A stretch of 6,637 nucleotides of DNA from Acidobacteriota bacterium (GCA_003157675.1 PMKG01000300.1:1-6637), one strand, 5' to 3'. Counted from the stretch's first letter, positions 1 through 5,793 are shown. A program made the numbers and translations. Notes: generated by a model not told the origin, from the sequence alone.

Positions 1-12
1 CTCGGACAGGAT

Positions 13-71
13 CGTGTGTAGGGCGGGCCTTCAGGCCTGCCTCATGCCGGCCAGGAGGCCGGCGCCACACG
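13..71 (+). repeat. Structured intergenic repeat, copy A (two hairpins closed by an outer stem)
   Basis: The unit folds on paper into a three-way junction. An outer stem CGTGTG (13-18) pairs with CACACG (66-71). Hairpin 1 is GGCGGGCC (22-29), loop TTCA, GGCCTGCC (34-41), an 8-bp stem with one G.T wobble at its fourth pair. Hairpin 2 is GCCGGCC (46-52), loop AGGA, GGCCGGC (57-63), a perfect 7-bp stem. The first part recurs inverted at 2740-2769 and, diverged, at 2793-2816. The unit ends exactly one base before the stop codon of the minus-strand gene at 72-329, so it would form the immediate 3' end of that transcript and could protect or terminate it. No transposase gene lies nearby. The structure is read directly from the sequence; any function is inference. 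Confidence 0.75.
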
Positions 72-329
72 TCAGGCTCCCTTGATGGCCGACCGCATGC
101 GGCCTCCGAGCAGCTGGCCGCCGAAGAAGGCGCCGACCAGCACCGGGAAGGTGCTGAGGCGCCACCCCAGGCCGGCGGCGAACCGCATGCCGACGATGAG
201 CGGTACTGGCGCGTGCACGGCCAGAAACCACGCGAGCGAGAATTTGCGCACGCCGGCCCGCCAGAACCCGAACGGCAGGTTGAGGACGAGCGTGGCGCAG
301 GCGACGACCGCGAGTGGCACCCAGGTCAT
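72..329 (-). CDS. Small three-helix inner-membrane protein of unknown function
   Basis: This 85-residue protein was not recognised as a named family. It has three hydrophobic stretches, at about residues 3-22, 32-50 and 57-76, so it is probably an integral inner-membrane protein with three helices. A positively charged loop (WRAGVRKFS, residues 23-31) separates the first two. The last segment is rich in glycine and aromatics (GAFFGGQLLGG) and the tail is basic. The composition is typical of a real membrane protein, and the plus-strand frames over it give arginine- and proline-rich shadows. ATG at 329 is the only convincing start, but no good Shine-Dalgarno sequence precedes it. The stop codon directly abuts repeat copy A. 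The gene is divergent from the MerR gene across a 292-bp spacer, so control by that regulator is possible but unproven. Confidence 0.65.
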   Translation of the reverse strand: MTWVPLAVVACATLVLNLPFGFWRAGVRKFSLAWFLAVHAPVPLIVGMRFAAGLGWRLSTFPVLVGAFFGGQLLGGRMRSAIKGA

Positions 330-405
330 GTTTCTGAAAGTGTACCGGATCTCCGGCCGTCCCCGGTCGACAAACCTCGGTCCGGCTTGGTAGCGTCTCT
401 GGAGT

Positions 406-509
406 ACGGCTTCGCCTTACGGCCGAAGGCTGACGGCTTACGCCTCACGCCTTACGCCGCATGCTTGACCTGCTACTTCGTACTTCTCACTGCGTACCTG
501 GCACTTCCT
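406..509 (+). repeat. Degenerate heptanucleotide tandem array in the divergent intergenic region
   Basis: From 419 to 509 there are 13 consecutive 7-base units, each starting with A (419, 426, 433 and so on to 503). In 11 of 13 the second base is C, and in 10 of 13 the fifth base is C. The left units are of the type ACGGCTT or ACGCCTT and the right units of the type ACTTCGT or ACTTCTC. One more clear unit (ACGGCTT) lies at 406-412, followed by a unit lacking its A (413-418), so the array probably starts at 406. No credible gene covers this stretch: short frames cross it but are low in coding character. The rest of the interval 330-621 holds a small dyad CCGGATCTCCGG (345-356), a palindrome-rich patch (523-559) and the MerR upstream dyad (580-606). 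Confidence 0.7.
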
Positions 510-522
510 CTGGCCACCGCCA

Positions 523-559
523 CCCTTCGACTCGCTTCGCTCGCTCAGGGCAGGCTGCC
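523..559 (+). repeat. Palindrome-rich patch, possible dispersed short repeat
   Basis: CCCT at 523-526 and AGGG at 547-550 flank a run built from TCG and GCT words (527-546). This overlaps the dyad GGCAG-G-CTGCC (549-559). The motif CCCTTCGACTCG...CTCAGGG resembles short dispersed elements I recall from many soil-bacterial genomes, but there is only one copy here, so the repeat label rests on memory rather than on this window. Confidence 0.3.
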
Positions 560-579
560 TACTGCATACTGAATGCTTC

Positions 580-608
580 TTGACCTGTCTAGAACTGCAG
601 GGTTCATC
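580..608 (+). promoter_or_regulatory. Possible promoter/operator of the MerR-family gene
   Basis: TTGACC at 580-585 matches a sigma-70 -35 box at five of six positions. It also forms the left arm of an imperfect dyad with GGTTCA (601-606): ACC (583-585) pairs with GGT (601-603) and G582 wobbles with T604. Between the arms lie the palindromes TCTAGA (588-593) and CTGCAG (595-600). MerR-family regulators bind dyads placed between the -35 and -10 boxes, and this one ends 15 bases before the proposed ATG. No clear -10 box is visible at 16-19 bp spacing, so the promoter call is weak. Confidence 0.3.
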
Positions 609-621
609 CTGGGATCAGCAC

Positions 622-1143
622 ATGTTGACCGTGACTCGACTGGCCAGGCGCTGCGGTCTCAGCCGCAGCACGGTGCTGTACTACGAATCGATCGGGTTGC
701 TGAGGGCGTCCGGGCGGACGGCCGGCAACTACCGGCAGTACGGCGAGCGGGAGGTCGATCGGCTCCGGCAGATCCGCGCGTACCGACACGCGGGCCTGAG
801 CCTTGCCGACATCCGATCGGTGCTGAGCTCCCCGGCCGGCGACGCGGCGGCGGTGCTGAAGAGGCGGTTGGTGGAACTCGACGGGGAGATCGAGGCGCTC
901 CGCAGCCACCAGCGCGTCATCCTCACGCTGCTCGGACACAAAGGACTCAGGAGGAATCAGATGATCACGAAGGACAAGTGGGTGGCGATCATGCGCGGGT
1001 GCGGCTTCTCGGAGGACCAGATGCACGCCTGGCACGTCGAGTTCGAGCGCTCGGCGCCGGACGAGCACCAGGAGTTCCTGGAGTTCCTGCACATCCCGGC
1101 CGACGAGATTCGCCGGATTCGGGAGTTCGCGAAGAAGAAGTAA
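622..1143 (+). CDS. MerR-family transcriptional regulator with an extra C-terminal domain
   Basis: This 173-residue protein begins with a MerR-type winged helix-turn-helix. LTVTRLARRCGLSRSTVLYYE (residues 2-22) covers the recognition helices, GLL (25-27) follows, and the wing ends in NYRQY (36-40). A long helix with regular leucines (about 77-105) matches the family's dimerisation coiled coil. Residues 114-173 form a separate small acidic/aromatic domain (WHVEFER at 138-143 region, then repeated EFLEFL and a basic KKK end). I recall similar modules in other MerR-like proteins and methyltransferases, but I know no ligand for it. No cysteine or histidine cluster suggests metal sensing. ATG at 622 was chosen because it starts the canonical MerR N-terminus and has GGGA seven bases upstream; the upstream TTG at 580 has no ribosome site. 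The gene converges on the amidohydrolase with a two-base gap. Its target is unknown, with autoregulation likely by family habit. Confidence 0.9.
   Translation: MLTVTRLARRCGLSRSTVLYYESIGLLRASGRTAGNYRQYGEREVDRLRQIRAYRHAGLSLADIRSVLSSPAGDAAAVLKRRLVELDGEIEALRSHQRVILTLLGHKGLRRNQMITKDKWVAIMRGCGFSEDQMHAWHVEFERSAPDEHQEFLEFLHIPADEIRRIREFAKKK
949..963 (+). promoter_or_regulatory. Internal Shine-Dalgarno and in-frame ATG inside the MerR gene
   Basis: AGGAGGA at 949-955 is a near-perfect ribosome-binding site, followed after a few bases by ATG at 961, in frame with the MerR gene. It is stronger than the site of the full-length start. Initiation here would give a 60-residue protein (961-1143) consisting only of the C-terminal domain. 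TipA, another MerR-family gene, is known to make a short C-terminal product (TipAS) from an internal start. The site is seen directly; its use is inference. Confidence 0.5.
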
Positions 1144-1145
1144 CC

Positions 1146-2594
1146 CTACTTCCGGTAGTCGAGCGGCGGCTGGCGGTTGCCGAGCTTGAAGGTGTAGACG
1201 GCACCGCCACGCCGCCGGTCGAACTCGGCCCGGGCCCGGGCCAGATGGTCGGGGCTCGTGAACAGGTCCATCCCGGTGAGCGCCATCGTCTTGGCGGCGA
1301 CCATCATCCCCTTGATGCCGATCGACATCCCGTCGCACGCGACGGCCTGCCAGCTGTGGGCCGCCGTGCCGGGCACCCACGTCGCGGTGATCACCTGGCT
1401 GGTCGGCACCTTCCAGCTGACGTCGCCGAGATCGGTCGAGGCCGGCGTGATCGTCTCGGATGGCGGCTGCACCTGCTCCTCGGAGCCGAGCGGCATCAGC
1501 GGGCCGATCATCGTCTTGCGCAGCGCTTCGGCGAACGCCCGCTCCTCGGGCGAGTACTTCACGCCACCGACCGCCTGCAGGTTCTTCCGCTGGAGGTCGG
1601 CGAGGTAGGCGTTCGGCAGGATGTTGTAGTCGGCGCTGGTCATCTCGAAATCCATCGTCGTGCCCGTGCCGAGCGCGGCGCCCCGGGCCGCGTCGACGAT
1701 GCGCTGCCAGATGCCGTCGAGGACGCGCATGTCGGGGTGGCGCGCCATGTAGGAGACCTCGGCGAAGTCGGGCACGATGTTCTCGGCCGCCCCGCCATTG
1801 GTGATGATGTCGTGGATCCGCGTCTCCTGCGGCACGTGCTGGCGCATCATGTTCACCATTGCGTCCATCGCCTCGACCGCCTCGAGTGCGGACCGCCCGC
1901 GATCGGGCGCGGCCGCGGCGTGCGCGGCGACGCCGTGGAAGCGGAACTTGGCCGACACGATGGCGAGGTTGCTCGACGGGCTGGCGTCGTTCGCCTGCCC
2001 CGGGTGCCACGAGATCGCCGCGTCCACGTCGTCGAACAATCCCGCGCGGACCATGTAACCCTTGGCACCGCCGCCTTCTTCGGCCGGCGTGCCGTAGTAG
2101 CGCACCGTGCCGGGACGGCCGCTCGCCGCGAGCCAGTCCTTCACGGCGATGGCGGCTGCCATCGATCCGGTGCCGAGCAGGTTGTGGCCGCAGCCGTGGC
2201 CCGGGGCGCCGGCGGCGATCGGCTTCCGCTCGGGGACAGCGGCCTGCGAGAGACCCGGCAAGGCGTCAAATTCGCCGACGAACGCGACGACCGGCTTGCC
2301 GCTGCCGTAGCTGGCCACGAAGGCGGTCGGGATGTCGGCGACGCCGGCCTTGACGGTGAAGCCGGCCGCCGTCAGCTTCTGCTGCAGCAGCGCGCTGCTC
2401 CTGGTCTCGAGATAGCCCAACTCGGCGAAGCTCCAGATCTGCATCGCCACGTCGGTGTAGTCCGCGCGTCGCGCGTCGATACTGTCCAGTATCCGCGCCC
2501 GCGGATCGGCTCCCTGAGCGGCCGGCCGGGGACCCGCGCTCGCCGCCAGGAAGAGGACCAGGGCAATGACCGAAAATTTCGACAGGTGCTGCAT
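1146..2594 (-). CDS. Exported M20D-family metallo-amidohydrolase (AbgB/IAA-amino-acid hydrolase-like)
   Basis: This 482-residue protein hydrolyses amide bonds of N-acyl or aminobenzoyl amino acids if it acts like its relatives AbgB, HmrA and the auxin-conjugate hydrolases; the substrate here is unknown. Its length matches E. coli AbgB. M20D motifs appear in order: GEFDALPGLSQ (107-117), GHGCGHNLLG (132-141), PAEEGGGAKG (170-179), WHPG (196-199), the lid domain at about 205-325 containing FHGVAAHAAAAPDRGRSALEA, TDLGDVSW (387-394) and GTAAHSW (409-415). By family comparison C135, H137, E173, H197 and H413 bind two metals and E172 is the general base; all are present. Residues 1-27 form a signal peptide with cleavage near AAQ and no lipobox cysteine, so the enzyme is probably periplasmic. 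ATG at 2594 is chosen because GGGGAG (2599-2604) precedes it and the signal peptide starts there; the longer frame to TTG 2654 lacks both advantages. Two dyads lie just upstream. Confidence 0.92.
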   Translation of the reverse strand: MQHLSKFSVIALVLFLAASAGPRPAAQGADPRARILDSIDARRADYTDVAMQIWSFAELGYLETRSSALLQQKLTAAGFTVKAGVADIPTAFVASYGSGKPVVAFVGEFDALPGLSQAAVPERKPIAAGAPGHGCGHNLLGTGSMAAAIAVKDWLAASGRPGTVRYYGTPAEEGGGAKGYMVRAGLFDDVDAAISWHPGQANDASPSSNLAIVSAKFRFHGVAAHAAAAPDRGRSALEAVEAMDAMVNMMRQHVPQETRIHDIITNGGAAENIVPDFAEVSYMARHPDMRVLDGIWQRIVDAARGAALGTGTTMDFEMTSADYNILPNAYLADLQRKNLQAVGGVKYSPEERAFAEALRKTMIGPLMPLGSEEQVQPPSETITPASTDLGDVSWKVPTSQVITATWVPGTAAHSWQAVACDGMSIGIKGMMVAAKTMALTGMDLFTSPDHLARARAEFDRRRGGAVYTFKLGNRQPPLDYRK

Positions 2595-2615
2595 GTGACT
2601 CCCCGCATGGTTGAA

Positions 2616-2651
2616 CCGGTGACCCAACTGTGACACCGGCGTCGAGACGCC
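2616..2651 (-). promoter_or_regulatory. Two adjacent dyads upstream of the amidohydrolase start, possible operators
   Basis: CCGGTG (2616-2621) and CACCGG (2634-2639) form an inverted repeat with a 12-base spacer. It overlaps the perfect 14-bp palindrome made of GGCGTC (2638-2643), GA, and GACGCC (2646-2651). They lie 22-57 bases upstream of the ATG at 2594 on the minus strand. This is a usual place for an operator or a leader structure. No convincing -35/-10 pair was found beside them, so the exact role is open. Confidence 0.35.
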
Positions 2652-2720
2652 CAATCGTGATACTTTTCCGCGGTGCGATCAACAGGGACCGCCGGAGACT
2701 GAACCGGAGGCGGCTCAACT

Positions 2721-2769
2721 TCGTAGATCTGTCTCAGATGGCAGGCCTGAAGGCCCGCCCGACACACGA
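2721..2769 (-). repeat. Structured intergenic repeat, copy B (inverted relative to copy A)
   Basis: Read on the minus strand, this copy contains the identical 21-base core of copy A (2740-2760; A at 21-41) plus a flanking ACACACGA-type stretch, so about 29 of 30 bases agree. The core hairpin GGCGGGCC-TTCA-GGCCTGCC is unchanged. The second hairpin has a different sequence, ATCTG-loop-CAGAT (2727-2739), and the outer stem is TCGT/ACGA (2721-2724 with 2766-2769). The three-way architecture is thus kept although only hairpin 1 is conserved in sequence. It lies in the divergent region between the amidohydrolase and the DUF5916 gene. Confidence 0.75.
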
Positions 2770-2792
2770 GCCTCCAGAGGTCACGTCCGTGC

Positions 2793-2849
2793 GTAGGGCG
2801 ACCCTTTAGGGTTGCCGAATGCCGCGAGCCGCGAGTCGCGAGCCGGCAT
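2793..2849 (+). repeat. Structured intergenic repeat, copy C (diverged)
   Basis: GTAGGGCG at 2793-2800 matches copy A, and the hairpin GGCGACCC (2797-2804), loop TTTA, GGGTTGCC (2809-2816) aligns base for base with hairpin 1 of A. Several pairs are exchanged together and the G.T wobble stays at the fourth pair. The second hairpin is ATGCCG (2819-2824) with CGGCAT (2844-2849). Its 19-base loop contains most of three 7-bp direct repeats of the form CGCGAGY (2823-2843). No outer stem comparable to that of A was found. Copies B and C face each other across about 23 bases. Confidence 0.65.
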
Positions 2850-2881
2850 GCGATAGACTGAACGGCCCCCTCGGAATCCGG

Positions 2882-5542
2882 ATGATCGCTCGTCACGCCG
2901 TACTTCGCTGGCTCGTCGCCGGTGCCCTCGTCCCCGGCGCCGTGGCCTCCGCCCAGCCCCCCGCGCCGCCCGTTCGCGATGTCCGCGCCGCCAGGGCCCA
3001 GGCGATCGTCATCGACGGCCGGCTGGACGAAGAGGCCTGGCAGCGCGCCACGCCGGCGGCCGGCTTCCTGCAAAGTGACCCGAACGAAGGTCGGCCCGCG
3101 ACCGAGCCGACCGAGGTGCGCGTCCTGTACGACGACCGGGCGATCTACGTCGGCCTGCGGCTCCTCGACGCGCACCCGGACCAGATCACGCGCCGCCTGG
3201 CTCGGCGAGACACCACGCCTGACGCCGACTGGGTGATGGTCTACCTCGACCCGCAGCACGACCATCTCACCGGCTTCGAGTTCGGCGTCAGCGCGGCGGG
3301 AGAGCAGTACGACGGCGTTCTCTACAACGACACGAGCGAGGACAACACCTGGGACGCCGTGTGGGAGTCGGCCGTCGGTGTCGACGACAAGGGGTGGTCG
3401 GTCGAGCTGCGCATTCCGCTCTCGCAGCTCCGCTACCAGCCCGGCGCGCACCAGACCTGGGGCATCAACGTCCAGCGCTTCGTCCGGCGCAAGAACGAGT
3501 ACTCCTGGCTCGTGATGGTGCCGAAGACGGAGAACGGGCTGGCGTCGCGAATGGCGCACCTGGTCGATCTCGACGGCATCCCGAAGGCCAGTCACCTCGA
3601 ACTGCTGCCGTACGCCGTCTCCCGCGGCGAGTTCATCGCCCCGCCGGGCACCGGCGATCCGTTCAACGACGGGTCGCGCGCATTCGCCGGCGCGGGAGTC
3701 GACCTCAAGTGGGGCGTCAGCAGCACGCTGACGCTCGACGCCACGGTCAATCCCGATTTCGGCCAGGTCGAGGTCGACCCGGCCGTCGTCAACCTGACGG
3801 CGTTCGAGACCTTCTACGAGGAAAAGCGCCCGTTCTTCATCGAGGGGGCACAGATCTTCGGGCAGTTCGGCCACGGAGGCGCCAACTCGTTCTGGGGGTT
3901 CAACAGTTCGGAGCCGACGCTCTTCTACTCGCGGCGCATCGGGCGCGCGCCGCAGGGCGAGGCCGAGGCGCCGTTTGTCGACCGCCCGGGGTCCACGACG
4001 ATCGTCGGTGCGGCCAAGCTCACGGGCAAGACGGCGGGTGGGTGGAGCTTCGGCGTGCTCGACGCCTTCACGTCCGCCGAGTCCGCGCGGCTTTCGGACG
4101 GCACGCGGGAGTGGAGCGAGGAGGTGGAGCCGCCGTCCAATTATCTCGTCGCGCGCGTCAAGCACGACCTCCCGCGCGGCGGGTTCGGCTTCATCGCGAC
4201 CGACGTCGAGCGCGACCTCCGCACGCCGGCGCTCGGTGACCTGCTCGTCAACCGGGCCACGGTGACCGGGGCCGACGGCTACGTGTTCCTGGACGCGGCC
4301 AGGACCTGGGTCGTCACCGGCGGCATGGCCGCGAGCCACGTCAGCGGGAGCACCGCGGCGATCACGAGGCTGCAGATGGCGCCGCAGCGCTACGAGCAGC
4401 GCCCGGACGCACCCGAGGTGTCGCTCGACCCGGCCGCCACGACCATGTCCGGGTGGTACGGCCGCGTGAATCTCAACCGCAACGCCGGGTCGTGGACCGT
4501 GAACGCGGCGCTCTGGGGTGTCAGCCCGGGATTCGAGTCCAACGACCTCGGGTACCACACGCAGGGCGACCTCGCCGGCGCCCACGCCGTCTTCGGCTGG
4601 CGGAAGCCGAATCCGGACCGGCTCACTCGAAGCCGCAACCTCTACGTCGCGAAGTACTGGGGCTGGAACTTCAACCGCGAGGTGCAGAGCGACGGCTGGT
4701 TTCTCATGGGATCGGCCACGCTGAGGAATTACTGGAGTCTCAACGGCAGCGCGAACTGGCATCGGCCCTCGTTCGACGAGACGCTCACCCGCGGCGGCCC
4801 GTCGATGCGCCTGCCGTCGGGCGGAAACGTGTCGGCCGGCGTCGGCACCGATGCGCGCAAGCCGGTGGCGCTGTCGCTGAACGGCTCGTACGGATGGAAC
4901 GACGCGGGCGGGCGCGGCTCGGACGTGTCGTTATCGCTCACCTTCAAGCCGTCGTCAAAGCTGCTGATCTCGACCGGCCCCGACGTGTCGCGGACAGACG
5001 CGCTGGCGCAGTACGTCCAGCGCGTGGGCGACCCGCTGGCCACCGCCACCTACGGCGCGCGCTACGTCTTCTCGAACCTCCATCAGACGGAGGTGTCGAT
5101 GGTGACGCGGGTCGACCTCGTGCTGACGCCAGCCGTCTCTCTCCAGCTCTACGTGCAGCCGCTCATCTCGGTGGGCCGCTACTGGAACCTGAAGGAACTG
5201 GCCGTGCCGCGCACGTTCGACTTCCTCGTCTACGGGACGGGCGGCAGCGCCATCGCGCCGATCCCCGGCGAGCGCGCGTTCCTCGTCGACCCCGACGGCG
5301 GCGGCCCTGCCGCTCCATTCCGCCTCGACGACCCGTCGTTCAACTTCAAGTCGCTCCGCGCCAACGCGATCTTCCGGTGGCAATTCCGCCCCGGCTCGAC
5401 CCTGTTCGTCGTCTGGACCGAGCAGCGGCAGGATTCCTCCAGGCCGGGGGAGTTCCATCTCGGCCAGGACATCCGGTCGATGTTCGATGCCAGACCGGAC
5501 GACGTGGTGCTGGTGAAGATCTCCTGGTGGTTCGGCCGGTAG
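2882..5542 (+). CDS. Exported DUF5916 protein with N-terminal CBM9-like domain, predicted outer-membrane barrel
   Basis: This 886-residue protein has a signal peptide (about 1-25, ending VASAQ). A carbohydrate-binding family 9-like beta-sandwich follows at about 40-215 (IDGRLDEEAWQRA at 44-56, VRVLYDDRAIYVGLR near 79-93, GFEFGVSAAG at 131-140, ELRIPLSQLRY at 175-185). The DUF5916 region runs from about 240 to the end; its hallmark is the stretch with NPDFGQVEVDPAVVNLTAFET (near 290-310) followed by FYEEKRPFFIEG (311-322). The rest alternates polar and hydrophobic residues, ending in KISWWFGR, which fits a large beta-barrel. No enzyme activity is established for the family, and the sugar-binding role of the first domain is by fold only. 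ATG at 2882 is chosen because the signal peptide begins there and GGA lies seven bases upstream; the in-frame ATG at 2819 falls inside repeat C. The gene stands alone and divergent from the amidohydrolase. Confidence 0.9.
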   Translation: MIARHAVLRWLVAGALVPGAVASAQPPAPPVRDVRAARAQAIVIDGRLDEEAWQRATPAAGFLQSDPNEGRPATEPTEVRVLYDDRAIYVGLRLLDAHPDQITRRLARRDTTPDADWVMVYLDPQHDHLTGFEFGVSAAGEQYDGVLYNDTSEDNTWDAVWESAVGVDDKGWSVELRIPLSQLRYQPGAHQTWGINVQRFVRRKNEYSWLVMVPKTENGLASRMAHLVDLDGIPKASHLELLPYAVSRGEFIAPPGTGDPFNDGSRAFAGAGVDLKWGVSSTLTLDATVNPDFGQVEVDPAVVNLTAFETFYEEKRPFFIEGAQIFGQFGHGGANSFWGFNSSEPTLFYSRRIGRAPQGEAEAPFVDRPGSTTIVGAAKLTGKTAGGWSFGVLDAFTSAESARLSDGTREWSEEVEPPSNYLVARVKHDLPRGGFGFIATDVERDLRTPALGDLLVNRATVTGADGYVFLDAARTWVVTGGMAASHVSGSTAAITRLQMAPQRYEQRPDAPEVSLDPAATTMSGWYGRVNLNRNAGSWTVNAALWGVSPGFESNDLGYHTQGDLAGAHAVFGWRKPNPDRLTRSRNLYVAKYWGWNFNREVQSDGWFLMGSATLRNYWSLNGSANWHRPSFDETLTRGGPSMRLPSGGNVSAGVGTDARKPVALSLNGSYGWNDAGGRGSDVSLSLTFKPSSKLLISTGPDVSRTDALAQYVQRVGDPLATATYGARYVFSNLHQTEVSMVTRVDLVLTPAVSLQLYVQPLISVGRYWNLKELAVPRTFDFLVYGTGGSAIAPIPGERAFLVDPDGGGPAAPFRLDDPSFNFKSLRANAIFRWQFRPGSTLFVVWTEQRQDSSRPGEFHLGQDIRSMFDARPDDVVLVKISWWFGR

Positions 5543-5664
5543 CGGCGACGCCCCGCGGCCAGATCGCCCCGTGGATAAGGGGTCGCAGACGGCGTAGCGG
5601 TGGTCGTGCACGAGAAGAGGTGCCGCATGCGGAAACTGACGTACGCCTGAACCGTCAGATTCAC

Positions 5665-5793
5665 GTGAACCCGCAGGCCACCGGCACTAGGCCGACCGGC
5701 CAGACGCCAACGACGATCTGGAACATCTACGTCGGCACCGGCTGGGATTTCGTGACCGGGATCGGAACGCCTCGCACGCTGTTCGGATTCTAG
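5665..5793 (+). pseudogene. Probable C-terminal remnant of a sedolisin (S53) peptidase
   Basis: The frame ending at TAG 5791-5793 encodes a tail containing YVGTGWDFVTGIGTP. This matches the calcium-site end of kumamolisin-type S53 peptidases, where G-W-D-x-x-T-G-x-G-x-P is diagnostic. Only about 25-40 residues look family-like. No catalytic Glu, Asp or Ser region exists upstream, because that DNA is the DUF5916 gene in another frame. There is no convincing start: GTG 5665 lacks a ribosome site. It is most simply a decayed, mostly deleted peptidase gene. The chance of a fortuitous match in GC-rich DNA is real, because the motif is short. Confidence 0.45.

Noticed and set aside
330..400. Sigma-70 promoter for the small membrane-protein gene (TACACT and TTGTCG on the minus strand)
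   Set aside because: The spacing between the two boxes is about 23 bases and the -10-like box lies almost at the start codon, so the pair does not fit.
406..509. The 7-bp array as a CRISPR
   Set aside because: Units are contiguous with no spacers, and no cas gene is present.
573..2633. 686-residue plus-strand frame over the MerR and amidohydrolase genes
   Set aside because: Its translation is arginine-, glycine- and alanine-rich low-complexity sequence and it lies in the wrong frame of MerR and antisense to the M20D gene with all its motifs; a GC-rich shadow.
2819..2881. Upstream in-frame ATG giving the DUF5916 protein 21 extra residues
   Set aside because: The ATG is part of repeat copy C and the extension would bury the signal peptide; the start at 2882 places it at the N-terminus.
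2372..4762. 796-residue minus-strand frame opposite the DUF5916 gene
   Set aside because: It is antisense to a recognisable family protein, has no domain I recognise, and its composition is that of an antisense GC-rich frame.
5543..5582. CCCC/GGGG stem after the DUF5916 stop as a terminator
   Set aside because: The stem is only four or five pairs and no T-run follows.
5627..5650. Seven-codon frame MRKLTYA with AGAGG six bases upstream, as a possible leader peptide
   Set aside because: It is too short to judge, has no regulatory codon run such as repeated histidines, and is over 200 bases from the next gene.
4453..5793. 446-residue plus-strand frame
   Set aside because: Most of it overlaps the DUF5916 gene in another frame and is arginine-rich; only its last 25-40 codons resemble a real protein and are listed as an S53 remnant.
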